Shown one piece after another: positions 1-8,575 of a stretch of 64,000 nt of DNA. The notes beneath the pieces are model-generated. The model ran no database searches. It was not told where the DNA came from and saw only the letters and a program-made list of their open reading frames with translations. The first letter of the stretch is position 1, and every line of letters starts with the position of its first letter. The stretch spans positions 1 through 64,000 of the forward strand of contig CAMNRM010000017.1 of NCBI GenBank assembly GCA_946553025.1, read 5' to 3'. The position numbers and the translations under genes were made by a program. This stretch comes from an uncultured Clostridium sp. (lineage in GTDB: Bacteria; Bacillota; Clostridia; Lachnospirales; Lachnospiraceae).

Positions 1-28
1 AAAATTATTGTTCACAGCCGCAGGTTTT

Positions 29-55
29 ACAACATAATTTTTCTTATGTTGTAGA
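29..55 (+). repeat. Left inverted repeat of an invertible segment
   Basis: This is a 27-bp perfect inverted match to 267-293. The copy is itself a palindrome: ACAACATAA (29-37), a six-base asymmetric centre TTTTTC (38-43), then TTATGTTGT (44-52). Two inverted 9-bp arms around a 6-bp asymmetric core are the usual form of a tyrosine recombinase crossover site. The match ends at 28/294 and 56/266. Identity was read directly; the recombination role is inferred from the neighbouring recombinase gene. Confidence 0.85.
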
Positions 56-205
56 GAAAAGATGAAACAGCATAAAAACATTAAAAGTTTATTTCAACAT
101 GCGGATTTATTGAAAAATAAGCACACAAAAAAGACAGTGTAAGAATACAAACTTATCTGAACCGTAACCCTGTCATCTTATAGGTCTAATAATTGTAAAA
201 ATAAC

Positions 206-234
206 TTGCAAAAAATCAGGTTTTCCTGTATAGT
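206..234 (+). promoter_or_regulatory. Sigma-A promoter inside the invertible segment, pointing right
   Basis: TTGCAA (206-211), a 17-bp spacer, then TATAGT (229-234). In the orientation given it fires rightward, through the right repeat and antisense into the 3' end of the recombinase gene. After inversion it would fire leftward, out of the window. A weaker leftward candidate, TTGAAA (complement of 92-97), 17 bp, TATGCT (complement of 69-74), lies at the other end of the segment. Confidence 0.7.
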
Positions 235-266
235 ACATTTATGTATCTTCAACCACTGCTTCCTAA

Positions 267-293
267 TCTACAACATAAGAAAAATTATGTTGT
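267..293 (-). repeat. Right inverted repeat of an invertible segment
   Basis: This is the exact reverse complement of 29-55, so the asymmetric six-base cores point at each other. Crossover between the two sites would invert the 211 bp between them rather than delete them. It ends seven bases after... inside the first bases of the recombinase 3' end (the gene stops at 285), so inversion leaves the recombinase coding frame unchanged apart from bases that are identical in both sites. Confidence 0.83.
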
Positions 294-1142
294 CAGGATT
301 AGACGCATATGATTAAGCTGCCTCGCGTGCACTGTTCCGGTTTCAACAGTATAAATCCGGGTAGTATTGACACTGGAATGTCCTAAGATATCTGCCAGCC
401 GGGATAAGTCTTTTTTTAGCGAATAATACGTCCGCGCAAACAGATGACGCAGGTTGTGCGGAAATACTTTGCCAGGTGTTACTCCTGCACTTTCACAAAG
501 GGCTTTCATATCCCGCCAGATATTGGAGCGGTCAAGAGGTTTTCCTGTTCGTGTCACAAACACCGATCCACCGGTGTTTTTTTGTTTTTTCAGAAATTTT
601 TTTAAAAGCCTGCACAAATTTTCCGGAAGAAAAACTGTACGCCATTTCCCCTTATTACAAACCTGAGCACGTCCCCGCTGCACAGCCTCCGCGGTAATAA
701 ACGGCAGTTCGGATATCCGAATACCAGTGGCACAAATCGTCTGGAGAAGCAAAGCCAAACGTTCATTGCCCTGGTGCTGAGCAGCATTTACCAAACGAAC
801 ATATTCCGCACGGGTCAGTTCCCGGCTTTCATCGCAAAACAGAGGATGCTGTATCTTTAACAAACGTACAGACAGCCCCTGCCATCCCATAAACTGAAAA
901 AAACTGTTTGCTGCTGCCAGCATAGAATTAACGGTAGAAGGCGTATAGATAGTTACCAGATGTTCTTTCCATTCTATTAAACTTGATTTCGCCAGCGGCC
1001 TGCCATCCAGAAAAACAAATAAACAATTTAAATCGTGAATATATTTCTGGATGGTATTCCGGGCCCGCTCCTGCTCAAAGAGATAGTTTCTGTACTGTTC
1101 TATTTGCTTTGGAATAAATTTATAGTTTTTCTGCTTCTGCAT
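285..1142 (-). CDS. Tyrosine recombinase, probable DNA invertase
   Basis: Site-specific recombinase of 285 aa in the XerC/XerD-type integrase family, with an N-terminal SAM-like core-binding domain (about 10-90) and a C-terminal catalytic domain. All catalytic residues are visible: Arg142 in ATGIRISEL, a Lys at 164/166, His229 and Arg232 in HNLRH, His255 in GHSS, and the nucleophile Tyr264 in TRIYT. Length is typical of a simple recombinase with no phage arm-binding domain. An AGGAGG-like site precedes the ATG. The stop codon lies inside the right inverted repeat of the 29-293 segment, which is therefore its most likely substrate. It probably inverts that promoter segment; a general Xer role is less likely given the location. 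Confidence 0.9.
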   Translation of the reverse strand: MQKQKNYKFIPKQIEQYRNYLFEQERARNTIQKYIHDLNCLFVFLDGRPLAKSSLIEWKEHLVTIYTPSTVNSMLAAANSFFQFMGWQGLSVRLLKIQHPLFCDESRELTRAEYVRLVNAAQHQGNERLALLLQTICATGIRISELPFITAEAVQRGRAQVCNKGKWRTVFLPENLCRLLKKFLKKQKNTGGSVFVTRTGKPLDRSNIWRDMKALCESAGVTPGKVFPHNLRHLFARTYYSLKKDLSRLADILGHSSVNTTRIYTVETGTVHARQLNHMRLILTT

Positions 1143-1298
1143 GAAAATTCCTCCTGGTTTTTGATACCCTTATTGTACCAAGCCAGAAAAAATTTATTCC
1201 TGCCTTTCTCTATAGCTGCTAATATGAACAAATTTCTTATGTAAATGTCAATAACTGGTATTTGCCCAATACGAACCAAATCTAAAGCTTTCCGACAG

Positions 1299-4200
1299 TT
1301 ACCCCTTTCTCTTAAATTCCACATCTTTATGCGGATACCTTGCCTTAAACCATAACCATTCCTCATCGAACATCTTACAATTCCTACTTTTTTCCAAAAT
1401 CCCCCTCAGTTTTTCTCCGACATCAAGAATATTATCCACATCCTCACTGCAGATATCTCCATGGATAAGTCCAAAAACTATCGATAGTAATTCTTCCCTC
1501 TCTTTATTCTCATTCTCCTCTTCTGTGCTGTTCCTTTCTTTCTCCGATGCATAGCTATACCGATTCCAAAGCGCCCAGGAAATCTTCCCCTGAACTGTAC
1601 TCACCAGAGAAAGCACATATAAAACGAATGCATCCCTCTCCCAGCCTGCGCTTAAAAACAGCTCTGCACATTCTTTCAGCTTTTTGCCAAACCAATCTGC
1701 GTTTTCCCGTTTTTTCTCCTGCGTCTTCCTCTGCCCATCCTCTTGTGCATTCTCCCACGCTTTCCCTTCTGCAGCCTCCCCTCTGCTTTCCTTATCTTCA
1801 CTCCCCAGACATTCTTTTAGCGCCTTTCTGCAAAGTTCCCATCCTTTTTCCCGCGCCCTGTCCTTCTCCTGCAGATTTTGACAGCAGCGGATGTGTTCTA
1901 TCGCCGGATACCAGTAATCATCAAACCTTCCATAATCTTTTCGGCAATACTCCGGAGTAAGTACAGAAAACAGCCGCTGGTAGCAGAGGTCTTCCATCTT
2001 ATAATTATCCAGACTATGATAGTCCCACGCAGCCTCTTTCCAGAGTTCTATCTCCTCGCTTTCTTTCTTCCCCACAGCCTCACGTTCGGCCAGAAGAAAG
2101 TAATTGCATTTTCGTTTGACTTTTTCTGCCTCTTTCCCATCGAAGGCACGATATTCATAGAATCTTCCCAGGGTCTTATTCATCCGGTTGTACAGATATT
2201 CATCCTCCATCCCGCTTTCCTCGTAAATCATCCTGGCTCTTAAGGCATAATCCAGCATCCTTGCTTCATCCTTCGATATTCCATTCATCAGACATTCACT
2301 GTAGAGGATAAATGCCATCACCTGATATCGTTTAAAACTTACTATTTCTTCACCAATTCCCCCTTCATCAGAATTTTTTTCACAAGCTTCTCTCTCCTCA
2401 ATCTCTTTTTCGCAAATCTCCAGAATATAATCCAGAAACATCCCCGAAGTTTCCCCGTTATACCCTGTTTTCACTCTCTTCATACCGGCAAATGCCTCTT
2501 TTATCTTATCCTCTGCACTTTCCCGCCTATCTGCAAATGCAAGTAAAAACTCAGGAAAATCCTCCGAAAGCTCCTCCTGTTTTGAAATTCCTGAAAAGTA
2601 CTTTACGGCACAATCCCAATATCCCTGTTTCTTCTCTTCGTCCTCTTCAATCTTATACAGCCAGTAATATCCCAGGGTCAGCCACTGCAAATGATCTGCA
2701 CCAGCATTCCCCCCTTCTTCTCCTCGATACCTTTCTCCTTCCTCAAAAACAGGAAAAATTTCTCTCTCGTGAACATCAATCAGTTCCCTGCTGTACTTCC
2801 TGGCCTTTTCCGTCTGCTGCTCACTTATCAGCAAATAGATTAGCTGGCCGCTGACATAGCTGAAAAATCCAATATTTGTTTCTTCTGCCCATTTGTTTCC
2901 TTTATTTTCTTCTCCGCTTCCTTCCCCATCTTCAGCGCTTCCTTCCCTGTCTTCTCCCCCATTACCTTTTTCCATCTCCAGTACACGCACAAAACAGCTT
3001 ATTGCCTTTTCTTTCTCTCCCATCTCCCGGTAAAGACGGCCAATCTCATAAAGATTATCCTGTACACTGATTGCTTCCTCCCCTTTCACCCCCATTTCCT
3101 GGTGAATTTCCAGGGCCTTAGTATAATCTCCCTGCATTTCTGCAATTTCTGCCAGATCATCCAGGAAGATATCCGATACATGAAAAACCTTATCGTCCGT
3201 CCCCCGAAGTTCATTGATAAGTTTCTGATAATGCCAGGCTTGATCGGCATCGGCATAGTGTTCAGAGCGATACATTGCCGCGAAATCATTTTCACCGAAA
3301 AATCCCTGCATTTTTTTCAGAAGCTTTATTTTCTCTTCCTTTTCCATTTCTGCCAAAAGCAAAAACTCCTCGGCTTCCTTAAACAGCGCCACAGCCCTGT
3401 CCAGAATCCCGTCCATCGAAGAATTATCCTCCTCAATTCCCATAAAAACGGAACTGCTGGCTACCACCTCATCCAGTTCACAGCCCAGCTCCACACAGAA
3501 TTTCCCCAGATAATCCAGAGAACTGCTGCAGATTCCTGCAAAATAGCGGGCCTTGTCCGCCTGTTCCATAATTTCCTCTGCCTTCTGCGCCAGATACCCC
3601 TCTTCGCTGAAACCATCTCCTTCTTTCTCAACCTGCTCAAACCAGTCGTCATCAAAAGCTGCTGTTTCTATCTTTATCCGGCAGATTTTCTGCAAAAAAT
3701 CATTGGCCCGGGATTGATTTTCCTTATCGCTTCCTTTATCCAGATGATCTCCATACCCCAGAGATCTTCCCTTATCCAGCCCTTCTTCCAGGCAAATCCT
3801 CTCTGCGGTATCCAGATATTCCCTTTTTCTTTGAATATTTTGGCAGTAATTCACACACAGGCCCGCATAATCCAGGTTTTGTCCCTGTATCCTCTCCATA
3901 AAACCCGTTACCAACTGCCTGCGCACCATCGTTTCTGCATGGTTTGCCATGGTTCTGCAAATATAAACATTCATCCCCCGGACAATGTGCGGACAGTTTT
4001 CGGCTGTCGGCGCAAGATAACGGTAAACCAAATCCAGGATAATCTGATGGAGCGACAGTTTATCTTTTTCTTCATCATATTCCACCCAGCCGCGCTGTAT
4101 CAGCAGCTGCAGTTCTTCTCCTCCATGTTCCACCGGGCAGCAGGAAAGGAACATTTCCCGCGAAATACGCACATAGCCCAAAAGGGACAGACTGCGCATC

Positions 4201-5966
4201 AGCTCACCCTGTACTGCGGAAAACCCGGAAAGGTCAAACAGAGCCAGAAGATGGCGGTTCATGCTTTCCGCCCGAAGCTTCCTGTCTTTCCTGTGCTTTA
4301 TCCCGATTTCCTCTGTGCTGGTAATCCCTTCTTTCTGCATCAGTTTTTCCAGAAATTCTCCCGGATCGCCATCCGTTATCCGCAGATATTTGGCAATCAG
4401 CGTGATCGTCATGGTGTGCCGGTCAATCAGTTCGATTATTGATTTCACGGCTTCTTCGGACCTTTTATCTTCTATCTGCGGATGATAAAGCTTAAACAGT
4501 CCAAGCAGTTCCTCCATATCCTCCAGTTGATCCACCTCAAGCTGTTCATAGCCAAAATCCCGAAAATCTTCGCGGGAAGTTACTAAAAACGGACACGGAC
4601 AGGCAGCAAACAATTCTTCCAAATCCTCATCATAATCCACATCAAAATTATCTAAAATAATGAAATCTTCCGGACAGACCACTGTTTTAAGAATTTCCAG
4701 CTTCCTCTTAAAATAATCGTTATTGTCCTCGTTTTCTCCCTGTTCGATCTTATGAATCCGCAGTTCATTGCCGCACACCGTTTCGCGGATCGAAGTGTGA
4801 AAGGGCAGAAATACGATTTTTCGATACTTCCGTTGATTCATAAAAGCATAATACCTGGCCAGTTCGGTTTTTCCGATTCCGCCGATTCCCGATAAAAATA
4901 CGATCTGCTGTCCCTGAGAAAACAATTCCCCGATCCGTTCAAGTTCCCTCTCCCGCCCGATAAAGCCGGAAAAATGATAGGAAAAATGATGGAATAAAAA
5001 TACCCCCTCAATATCCGAAAGCCGGACTAATTCTTCCAGCGCAGAAATCACCTCATCTATGCACGGATAACGGCAGATTGCGGACAAAGCCACCGTCTTA
5101 TGCAAAAATACATCCAATGCGGCAAACAGTTCCGGTGAATAGCGTTCATCCCAAAACTTCTCCTGTAAATCCGACGGAAAATGATAAACCTTCCCCACAG
5201 TCCCATCCACCGCATCCGGCGTTCGGCCAAATAGTTTAAAAAACAGCACTGCTCCCAGAGAATAAATATCCGTCGCTTCCCCTATCTTTTTTTGCCTTCC
5301 CTGCACCAGTTCCGGCGCAGAAAATCCGTCCGAATAAGAAAACTTTTTCTTCCTTCCCCACCGCAGCTCTTCCTTTTCCGCCAGAGAATCAAAATCAAAC
5401 AGTTTTATCAATTCCCTGGTTTCCGGAAGCAGCAGGATGTTCTCCAGCTTAATATCCAGATGAAGAAATCCAATACTATGATATTTTTTGATTATCTTTG
5501 CCAAAGCCAGCATCCGGATAAATAAAGACTGCAGGTTTTCATCCGCGTCCTGCCGGTAATCCGCGCCCTCCGCCATATCCATCACCACATAGAGCGTACC
5601 ATAGCAGGAAAATAAATGCATCGCATCCACTGTAGAATTGATCAGCCCCAGCGTATGCTTAATTTCCACATTCTTCGCATAGGCTTCCCTGAATTTCTGC
5701 TGTGCCTCAAAAAACGCCTGTTCAAAAGATGGTTTCACACAAAGCCGGCCATCTTCTTCCCGTTTCAGTTCCAGATAATAAGGATAACATTCCTTCACCC
5801 GCACGATATGCCTGTGCCCCTCCAAATCTGCATACCATGCGCTGTACACAATACAGCTCCCTCCCCGCCCGATCTCTTCGATAATCGTATAGCTTGTCCG
5901 GAAAACGCCCTCTCCTTCCAGGATTAAAACACTCCCTCGGCCAAGCGCCCTGCGGCAATCCAGCAT
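1299..5966 (-). CDS. Ser/Thr protein kinase fused to NB-ARC-type STAND ATPase and helical repeats
   Basis: A 1555-aa protein with three parts. The N-terminal eukaryotic-like kinase domain (about 25-310) has a glycine loop at EIGRGGSC (31-38), a probable ATP-binding Lys58, the catalytic loop HLDIKLENI (169-177; Asp171, Asn176), DFD in place of DFG (191-193) and APE (217-219). A STAND ATPase follows (about 340-620): Walker A GIGGIGKT (360-367), Walker B IILDN (436-440) and a sensor-like TSRED (463-467). The remainder is helical, TPR-like and very Glu/Lys-rich. Kinase and STAND families are known for stress, immunity and regulated signalling; the target here is unknown. A clear AAGGAGG precedes the ATG. 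It is co-directional with the recombinase gene 156 bp downstream and divergent from the gene at 6179. Confidence 0.85.
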   Translation of the reverse strand: MLDCRRALGRGSVLILEGEGVFRTSYTIIEEIGRGGSCIVYSAWYADLEGHRHIVRVKECYPYYLELKREEDGRLCVKPSFEQAFFEAQQKFREAYAKNVEIKHTLGLINSTVDAMHLFSCYGTLYVVMDMAEGADYRQDADENLQSLFIRMLALAKIIKKYHSIGFLHLDIKLENILLLPETRELIKLFDFDSLAEKEELRWGRKKKFSYSDGFSAPELVQGRQKKIGEATDIYSLGAVLFFKLFGRTPDAVDGTVGKVYHFPSDLQEKFWDERYSPELFAALDVFLHKTVALSAICRYPCIDEVISALEELVRLSDIEGVFLFHHFSYHFSGFIGRERELERIGELFSQGQQIVFLSGIGGIGKTELARYYAFMNQRKYRKIVFLPFHTSIRETVCGNELRIHKIEQGENEDNNDYFKRKLEILKTVVCPEDFIILDNFDVDYDEDLEELFAACPCPFLVTSREDFRDFGYEQLEVDQLEDMEELLGLFKLYHPQIEDKRSEEAVKSIIELIDRHTMTITLIAKYLRITDGDPGEFLEKLMQKEGITSTEEIGIKHRKDRKLRAESMNRHLLALFDLSGFSAVQGELMRSLSLLGYVRISREMFLSCCPVEHGGEELQLLIQRGWVEYDEEKDKLSLHQIILDLVYRYLAPTAENCPHIVRGMNVYICRTMANHAETMVRRQLVTGFMERIQGQNLDYAGLCVNYCQNIQRKREYLDTAERICLEEGLDKGRSLGYGDHLDKGSDKENQSRANDFLQKICRIKIETAAFDDDWFEQVEKEGDGFSEEGYLAQKAEEIMEQADKARYFAGICSSSLDYLGKFCVELGCELDEVVASSSVFMGIEEDNSSMDGILDRAVALFKEAEEFLLLAEMEKEEKIKLLKKMQGFFGENDFAAMYRSEHYADADQAWHYQKLINELRGTDDKVFHVSDIFLDDLAEIAEMQGDYTKALEIHQEMGVKGEEAISVQDNLYEIGRLYREMGEKEKAISCFVRVLEMEKGNGGEDREGSAEDGEGSGEENKGNKWAEETNIGFFSYVSGQLIYLLISEQQTEKARKYSRELIDVHEREIFPVFEEGERYRGEEGGNAGADHLQWLTLGYYWLYKIEEDEEKKQGYWDCAVKYFSGISKQEELSEDFPEFLLAFADRRESAEDKIKEAFAGMKRVKTGYNGETSGMFLDYILEICEKEIEEREACEKNSDEGGIGEEIVSFKRYQVMAFILYSECLMNGISKDEARMLDYALRARMIYEESGMEDEYLYNRMNKTLGRFYEYRAFDGKEAEKVKRKCNYFLLAEREAVGKKESEEIELWKEAAWDYHSLDNYKMEDLCYQRLFSVLTPEYCRKDYGRFDDYWYPAIEHIRCCQNLQEKDRAREKGWELCRKALKECLGSEDKESRGEAAEGKAWENAQEDGQRKTQEKKRENADWFGKKLKECAELFLSAGWERDAFVLYVLSLVSTVQGKISWALWNRYSYASEKERNSTEEENENKEREELLSIVFGLIHGDICSEDVDNILDVGEKLRGILEKSRNCKMFDEEWLWFKARYPHKDVEFKRKG

Positions 5967-6178
5967 AACTTCCTCCTTAATTCTCCCCTGCAGATATATA
6001 TATTTCTTTAACCTTCCATCCCCTAATTATAACATTTCCGCGCAAAAAAGATCGAATTTTCTTTCTGCTTATAGTATAATAGTTACTGTTCCGTTACTGT
6101 GAACGTGTGAACAGTAACACTGTTCCCGCCACGGCCACTCAAAAACCACAAACCTGCAGTCTGCACAAGGAGGCTTTT
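5967..6178. promoter_or_regulatory. Divergent intergenic region with GTTACTGT palindrome
   Basis: This gap separates the kinase/STAND gene from the divergent gene at 6179. A TATAAT-like box lies at 6073-6078 on the plus strand, just before an inverted repeat GTTACTGT (6091-6098) ... ACAGTAAC (6109-6116). The same palindrome recurs in other intergenic regions of the window. No reliable -35 was identified. Confidence 0.4.
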
Positions 6179-7423
6179 ATGCACAGCCATTTTACCGAAA
6201 CCATCTCCGAAAGCATCTGGGATTCTGCTGCTGTCCTCACTCCCCAGGATGCTGTTTCTTTTTTAAATCATAAAGAAAATTTCCGTTCCTTCTCTCAGGG
6301 CCTTACGCAGCTTATCTGCAAATACGGCTATGAAAAAGATCCGGAAAATATCGAGGAAAAAACCGGCTTTGTCAGCAAAAAACTCTCTTCCTTTCCCAAT
6401 CCTCCGGTAAAGAGCACCATCAAAGACTGGTTTAGCGATAAACGCCGTCCGGTGCCAAACAGCACCAGCCGCACACACCTGTTTCACCTCTGCTTTGCCC
6501 TGTCGGTTTCCATGGAGGATGTGCAGTGGTTTTTCGGCCACGTTTATTTTGACCGCAGCTTTAACTGCCACACGAAAGAAGAAGCGGTTTATTACTATTG
6601 CATTTCCCGAAAGCTTCCCTATTCCCATGCTCAAACCCTGCTGGCTGCGGTGAATACCCTTCCCGAACCGCCGCAGACGCAAACCGCCAACAGATTTACC
6701 AGCGATATCCGAACGCGCCTGGATAACTGTGCAAACGATGATGAACTCCTTGCCTTTTTTGCGGATAACCTCTCGGTTTTTCGCCAATGGAATACCACTG
6801 CATTAAAATATATCCGCGAATATCTCTCTCATATCCAGGGAAAACCTTCCGATAAGGCTGTTCTGGAAGCCTATAAAGCTGGAAAACCTCTTTTTGCACA
6901 GGATGTCGAAAACTGCAGTTTAATTATCCGGGAATATCTTGCCGCATCAAATCAGGGGATTCGGCACAGTATTTCCCAGAAAAACATTGCCTCCATAGAT
7001 TTTATGCTGGATCAGATCCTTACAATAAATACCGGCCTTTCCCGGGAAACCCCGATTCCTGAGCTTGTCCGCCGCAACTTCCCCAGCAAAAAGATATTCT
7101 CCGATATCCTGAATAAAGCAGAAACCCTGACCTCCTATGGCGCCTTAAGAAAATGCCTGGTTTTGCTTCAGTTTTATGCTTTCTGGGTAATGCTCGTGCT
7201 GAAACCGGAAATGTACAGCACTCATCCGAATGAATGGTTTGATATTTACTGTGACGAAGCCAATGCGCTCTTAGCCGACTGCGGCTATGAAGAGCTGTTT
7301 GCCGGAAATCCCTATGACTGGCTTTTTCTGTGGTCTGCCACCACCAACGAACCATTAAAAACCCTGCGGGAGGTCATTGACAGCCTGTACAGCATGAAGG
7401 ATGAATCTGCCTTTCCGGATTAA
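6179..7423 (+). CDS. Conserved protein of unknown function, possible N-terminal helical DNA-binding region
   Basis: Not recognised as a named family. The start is placed at 6179 because AAGGAGG (6167-6173) precedes it; an upstream in-frame ATG at 6107 lies within the GTTACTGT palindrome and lacks such a site. That gives 414 aa, soluble, with no signal peptide or membrane segment. Residues about 60-130 contain a helical stretch (IKDWFSDKRR, then SRTHLFHLCFAL and MEDVQWFF) that resembles the spacing of an XRE-like helix-turn-helix, but this is weak. The rest is helical. It is divergent from the kinase/STAND gene and may belong to the same module. It ends just before a perfect 12-bp hairpin. Confidence 0.7.
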   Translation: MHSHFTETISESIWDSAAVLTPQDAVSFLNHKENFRSFSQGLTQLICKYGYEKDPENIEEKTGFVSKKLSSFPNPPVKSTIKDWFSDKRRPVPNSTSRTHLFHLCFALSVSMEDVQWFFGHVYFDRSFNCHTKEEAVYYYCISRKLPYSHAQTLLAAVNTLPEPPQTQTANRFTSDIRTRLDNCANDDELLAFFADNLSVFRQWNTTALKYIREYLSHIQGKPSDKAVLEAYKAGKPLFAQDVENCSLIIREYLAASNQGIRHSISQKNIASIDFMLDQILTINTGLSRETPIPELVRRNFPSKKIFSDILNKAETLTSYGALRKCLVLLQFYAFWVMLVLKPEMYSTHPNEWFDIYCDEANALLADCGYEELFAGNPYDWLFLWSATTNEPLKTLREVIDSLYSMKDESAFPD

Positions 7424-7442
7424 ATTCTAACAAAACCTATAA

Positions 7443-7475
7443 ACTGCCGGTTAAATGTTGTGATTAACCGGCAGT
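7443..7475 (+). terminator. Hairpin terminator after the gene ending at 7423
   Basis: Perfect 12-bp stem ACTGCCGGTTAA (7443-7454) / TTAACCGGCAGT (7464-7475) with a 9-base loop. The T tract after it is short and broken, so termination strength is uncertain. Confidence 0.6.
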
Positions 7476-7561
7476 CCTATTCGTGCAATATTCGCAGAAG
7501 GAAGATTTAGGGTTGCTCGAAACGTGTGAACAGCAACGATTTGGGCAGGGAAAAAACGTTC

Positions 7562-8500
7562 TCAAAACAAGTTCCTGACTGCTTCTTCATAATCTTTAAG
7601 GTTCTGCGCCTTTTTTATTTTTTTCACCGACTTTTCCCTGCCGCCGAAAGAAGCTGCCAGATAGCACCAGATTTCCTTCATTTTAAATAATACAACCCTT
7701 GGCCCGGATATATGCAGATAGGCCCTGCAATAGGCTTCATACAGGCGGTTATGAAATTCTTCAAGCTGTGCTTTGGATACGCCAAAAACGCCGTCTGGTG
7801 CGTTAAAGCACTGCAAAAGCCCGGGATTGGATACAATTCCCCGCCCCAACATTATGGCAGGAAGATCGGGGAACTGTTCCATAATTCTTTCTTTATCCTC
7901 TGTTCGGTAAATATCCCCGTTGTAGCACAGAGGATTCCTGCTTTTCTCATACGCATGGCGAAATGCCGGCAGATAAGGTGTATTTTTATAGCCGTCTTTC
8001 TGTATCCGGGGATGAATAATCAGTTCTTCCATCTTATACCGGTTATAAATTTCCAGTAATTGCTCAAATTCCTCCGGCTTTTCCTTCCCTATCCTTGTTT
8101 TTATGGAAATCTTCATCTCCAGCCGGGAGAAAATCTCGTAAAGGCAGGCATTTAGTTTTTCGGGAAATGCCAGAAAGCCGGAGCCTTTGCCCTTGGAAAC
8201 CACCGTCCCCGAAGGGCAGCCCAGGTTAAAGTTCACCTCACGATAGCCCATGGACTGCAATGTTTTTGCCGTGCGGATAAAGTCCTCCGAAGAATTGGTT
8301 AAAATCTGGGGAACAACATACATCCCCTCGTTATGTTCCGGGGCAAGATCCTGATACTCCCTCGGGCTTAATTTTCCGTCGGCATTCGGGGATAAAAAAG
8401 GGGTAAAATATTTATCCATCGCCGGAAAACACTGGTGGTATACGCTGCGGAATATATAACCGGTTATCCCTTCCATGGGTGCAAGATAATAATTCATCAC
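7562..8500 (-). CDS. dus: tRNA-dihydrouridine synthase
   Basis: FMN-dependent enzyme of 312 aa reducing uridines in tRNA D-loops to dihydrouridine. The N-terminus YYLAPMEGITG is the family's flavin/active-site start, and NFNLGCPSGTVVSKGKGSG contains the catalytic cysteine that protonates the uracil. A phosphate-binding ILGRG-type segment is visible as IMLGRGI. The Dus subclass was not resolved, so no A/B/C suffix is given. It is a single cytoplasmic gene read leftward, followed downstream by the convergent gene ending at 7423. Confidence 0.93.
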   Translation of the reverse strand: MMNYYLAPMEGITGYIFRSVYHQCFPAMDKYFTPFLSPNADGKLSPREYQDLAPEHNEGMYVVPQILTNSSEDFIRTAKTLQSMGYREVNFNLGCPSGTVVSKGKGSGFLAFPEKLNACLYEIFSRLEMKISIKTRIGKEKPEEFEQLLEIYNRYKMEELIIHPRIQKDGYKNTPYLPAFRHAYEKSRNPLCYNGDIYRTEDKERIMEQFPDLPAIMLGRGIVSNPGLLQCFNAPDGVFGVSKAQLEEFHNRLYEAYCRAYLHISGPRVVLFKMKEIWCYLAASFGGREKSVKKIKKAQNLKDYEEAVRNLF

Positions 8501-8515
8501 AATAACCTGCCTAAT

Positions 8516-8575
8516 CCCTTATTTATTCTTTGCATCTGTCTGCCATCCCTTATCTATTCTCTGCATCCGTCTGCC
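8516..8575. repeat. Imperfect 29-bp tandem duplication
   Basis: Two copies, 8516-8544 and 8547-8575, of a unit starting cccttat and ending gtctgcc, separated by two bases and differing at three positions. The second copy runs up to the stop codon of the hydrolase gene. No function is apparent. Confidence 0.7.

Noticed and set aside
191-193. Kinase dead by loss of DFG in the 1299-5966 protein
   Set aside because: The aspartate is kept as DFD, and the HLDIKLEN loop, Lys and APE are intact, so the change alone does not show loss of activity. (Coordinates are residue numbers.)
3102-4442. A 446-aa open frame on the plus strand
   Set aside because: It lies wholly inside the minus-strand kinase/STAND gene, has no ribosome binding site or recognisable domain, and is explained by the low stop frequency opposite Glu/Lys-rich codons.
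7562-8500. Assignment of a specific Dus subclass
   Set aside because: The sequence shows general Dus motifs but nothing decisive for DusA, B or C.
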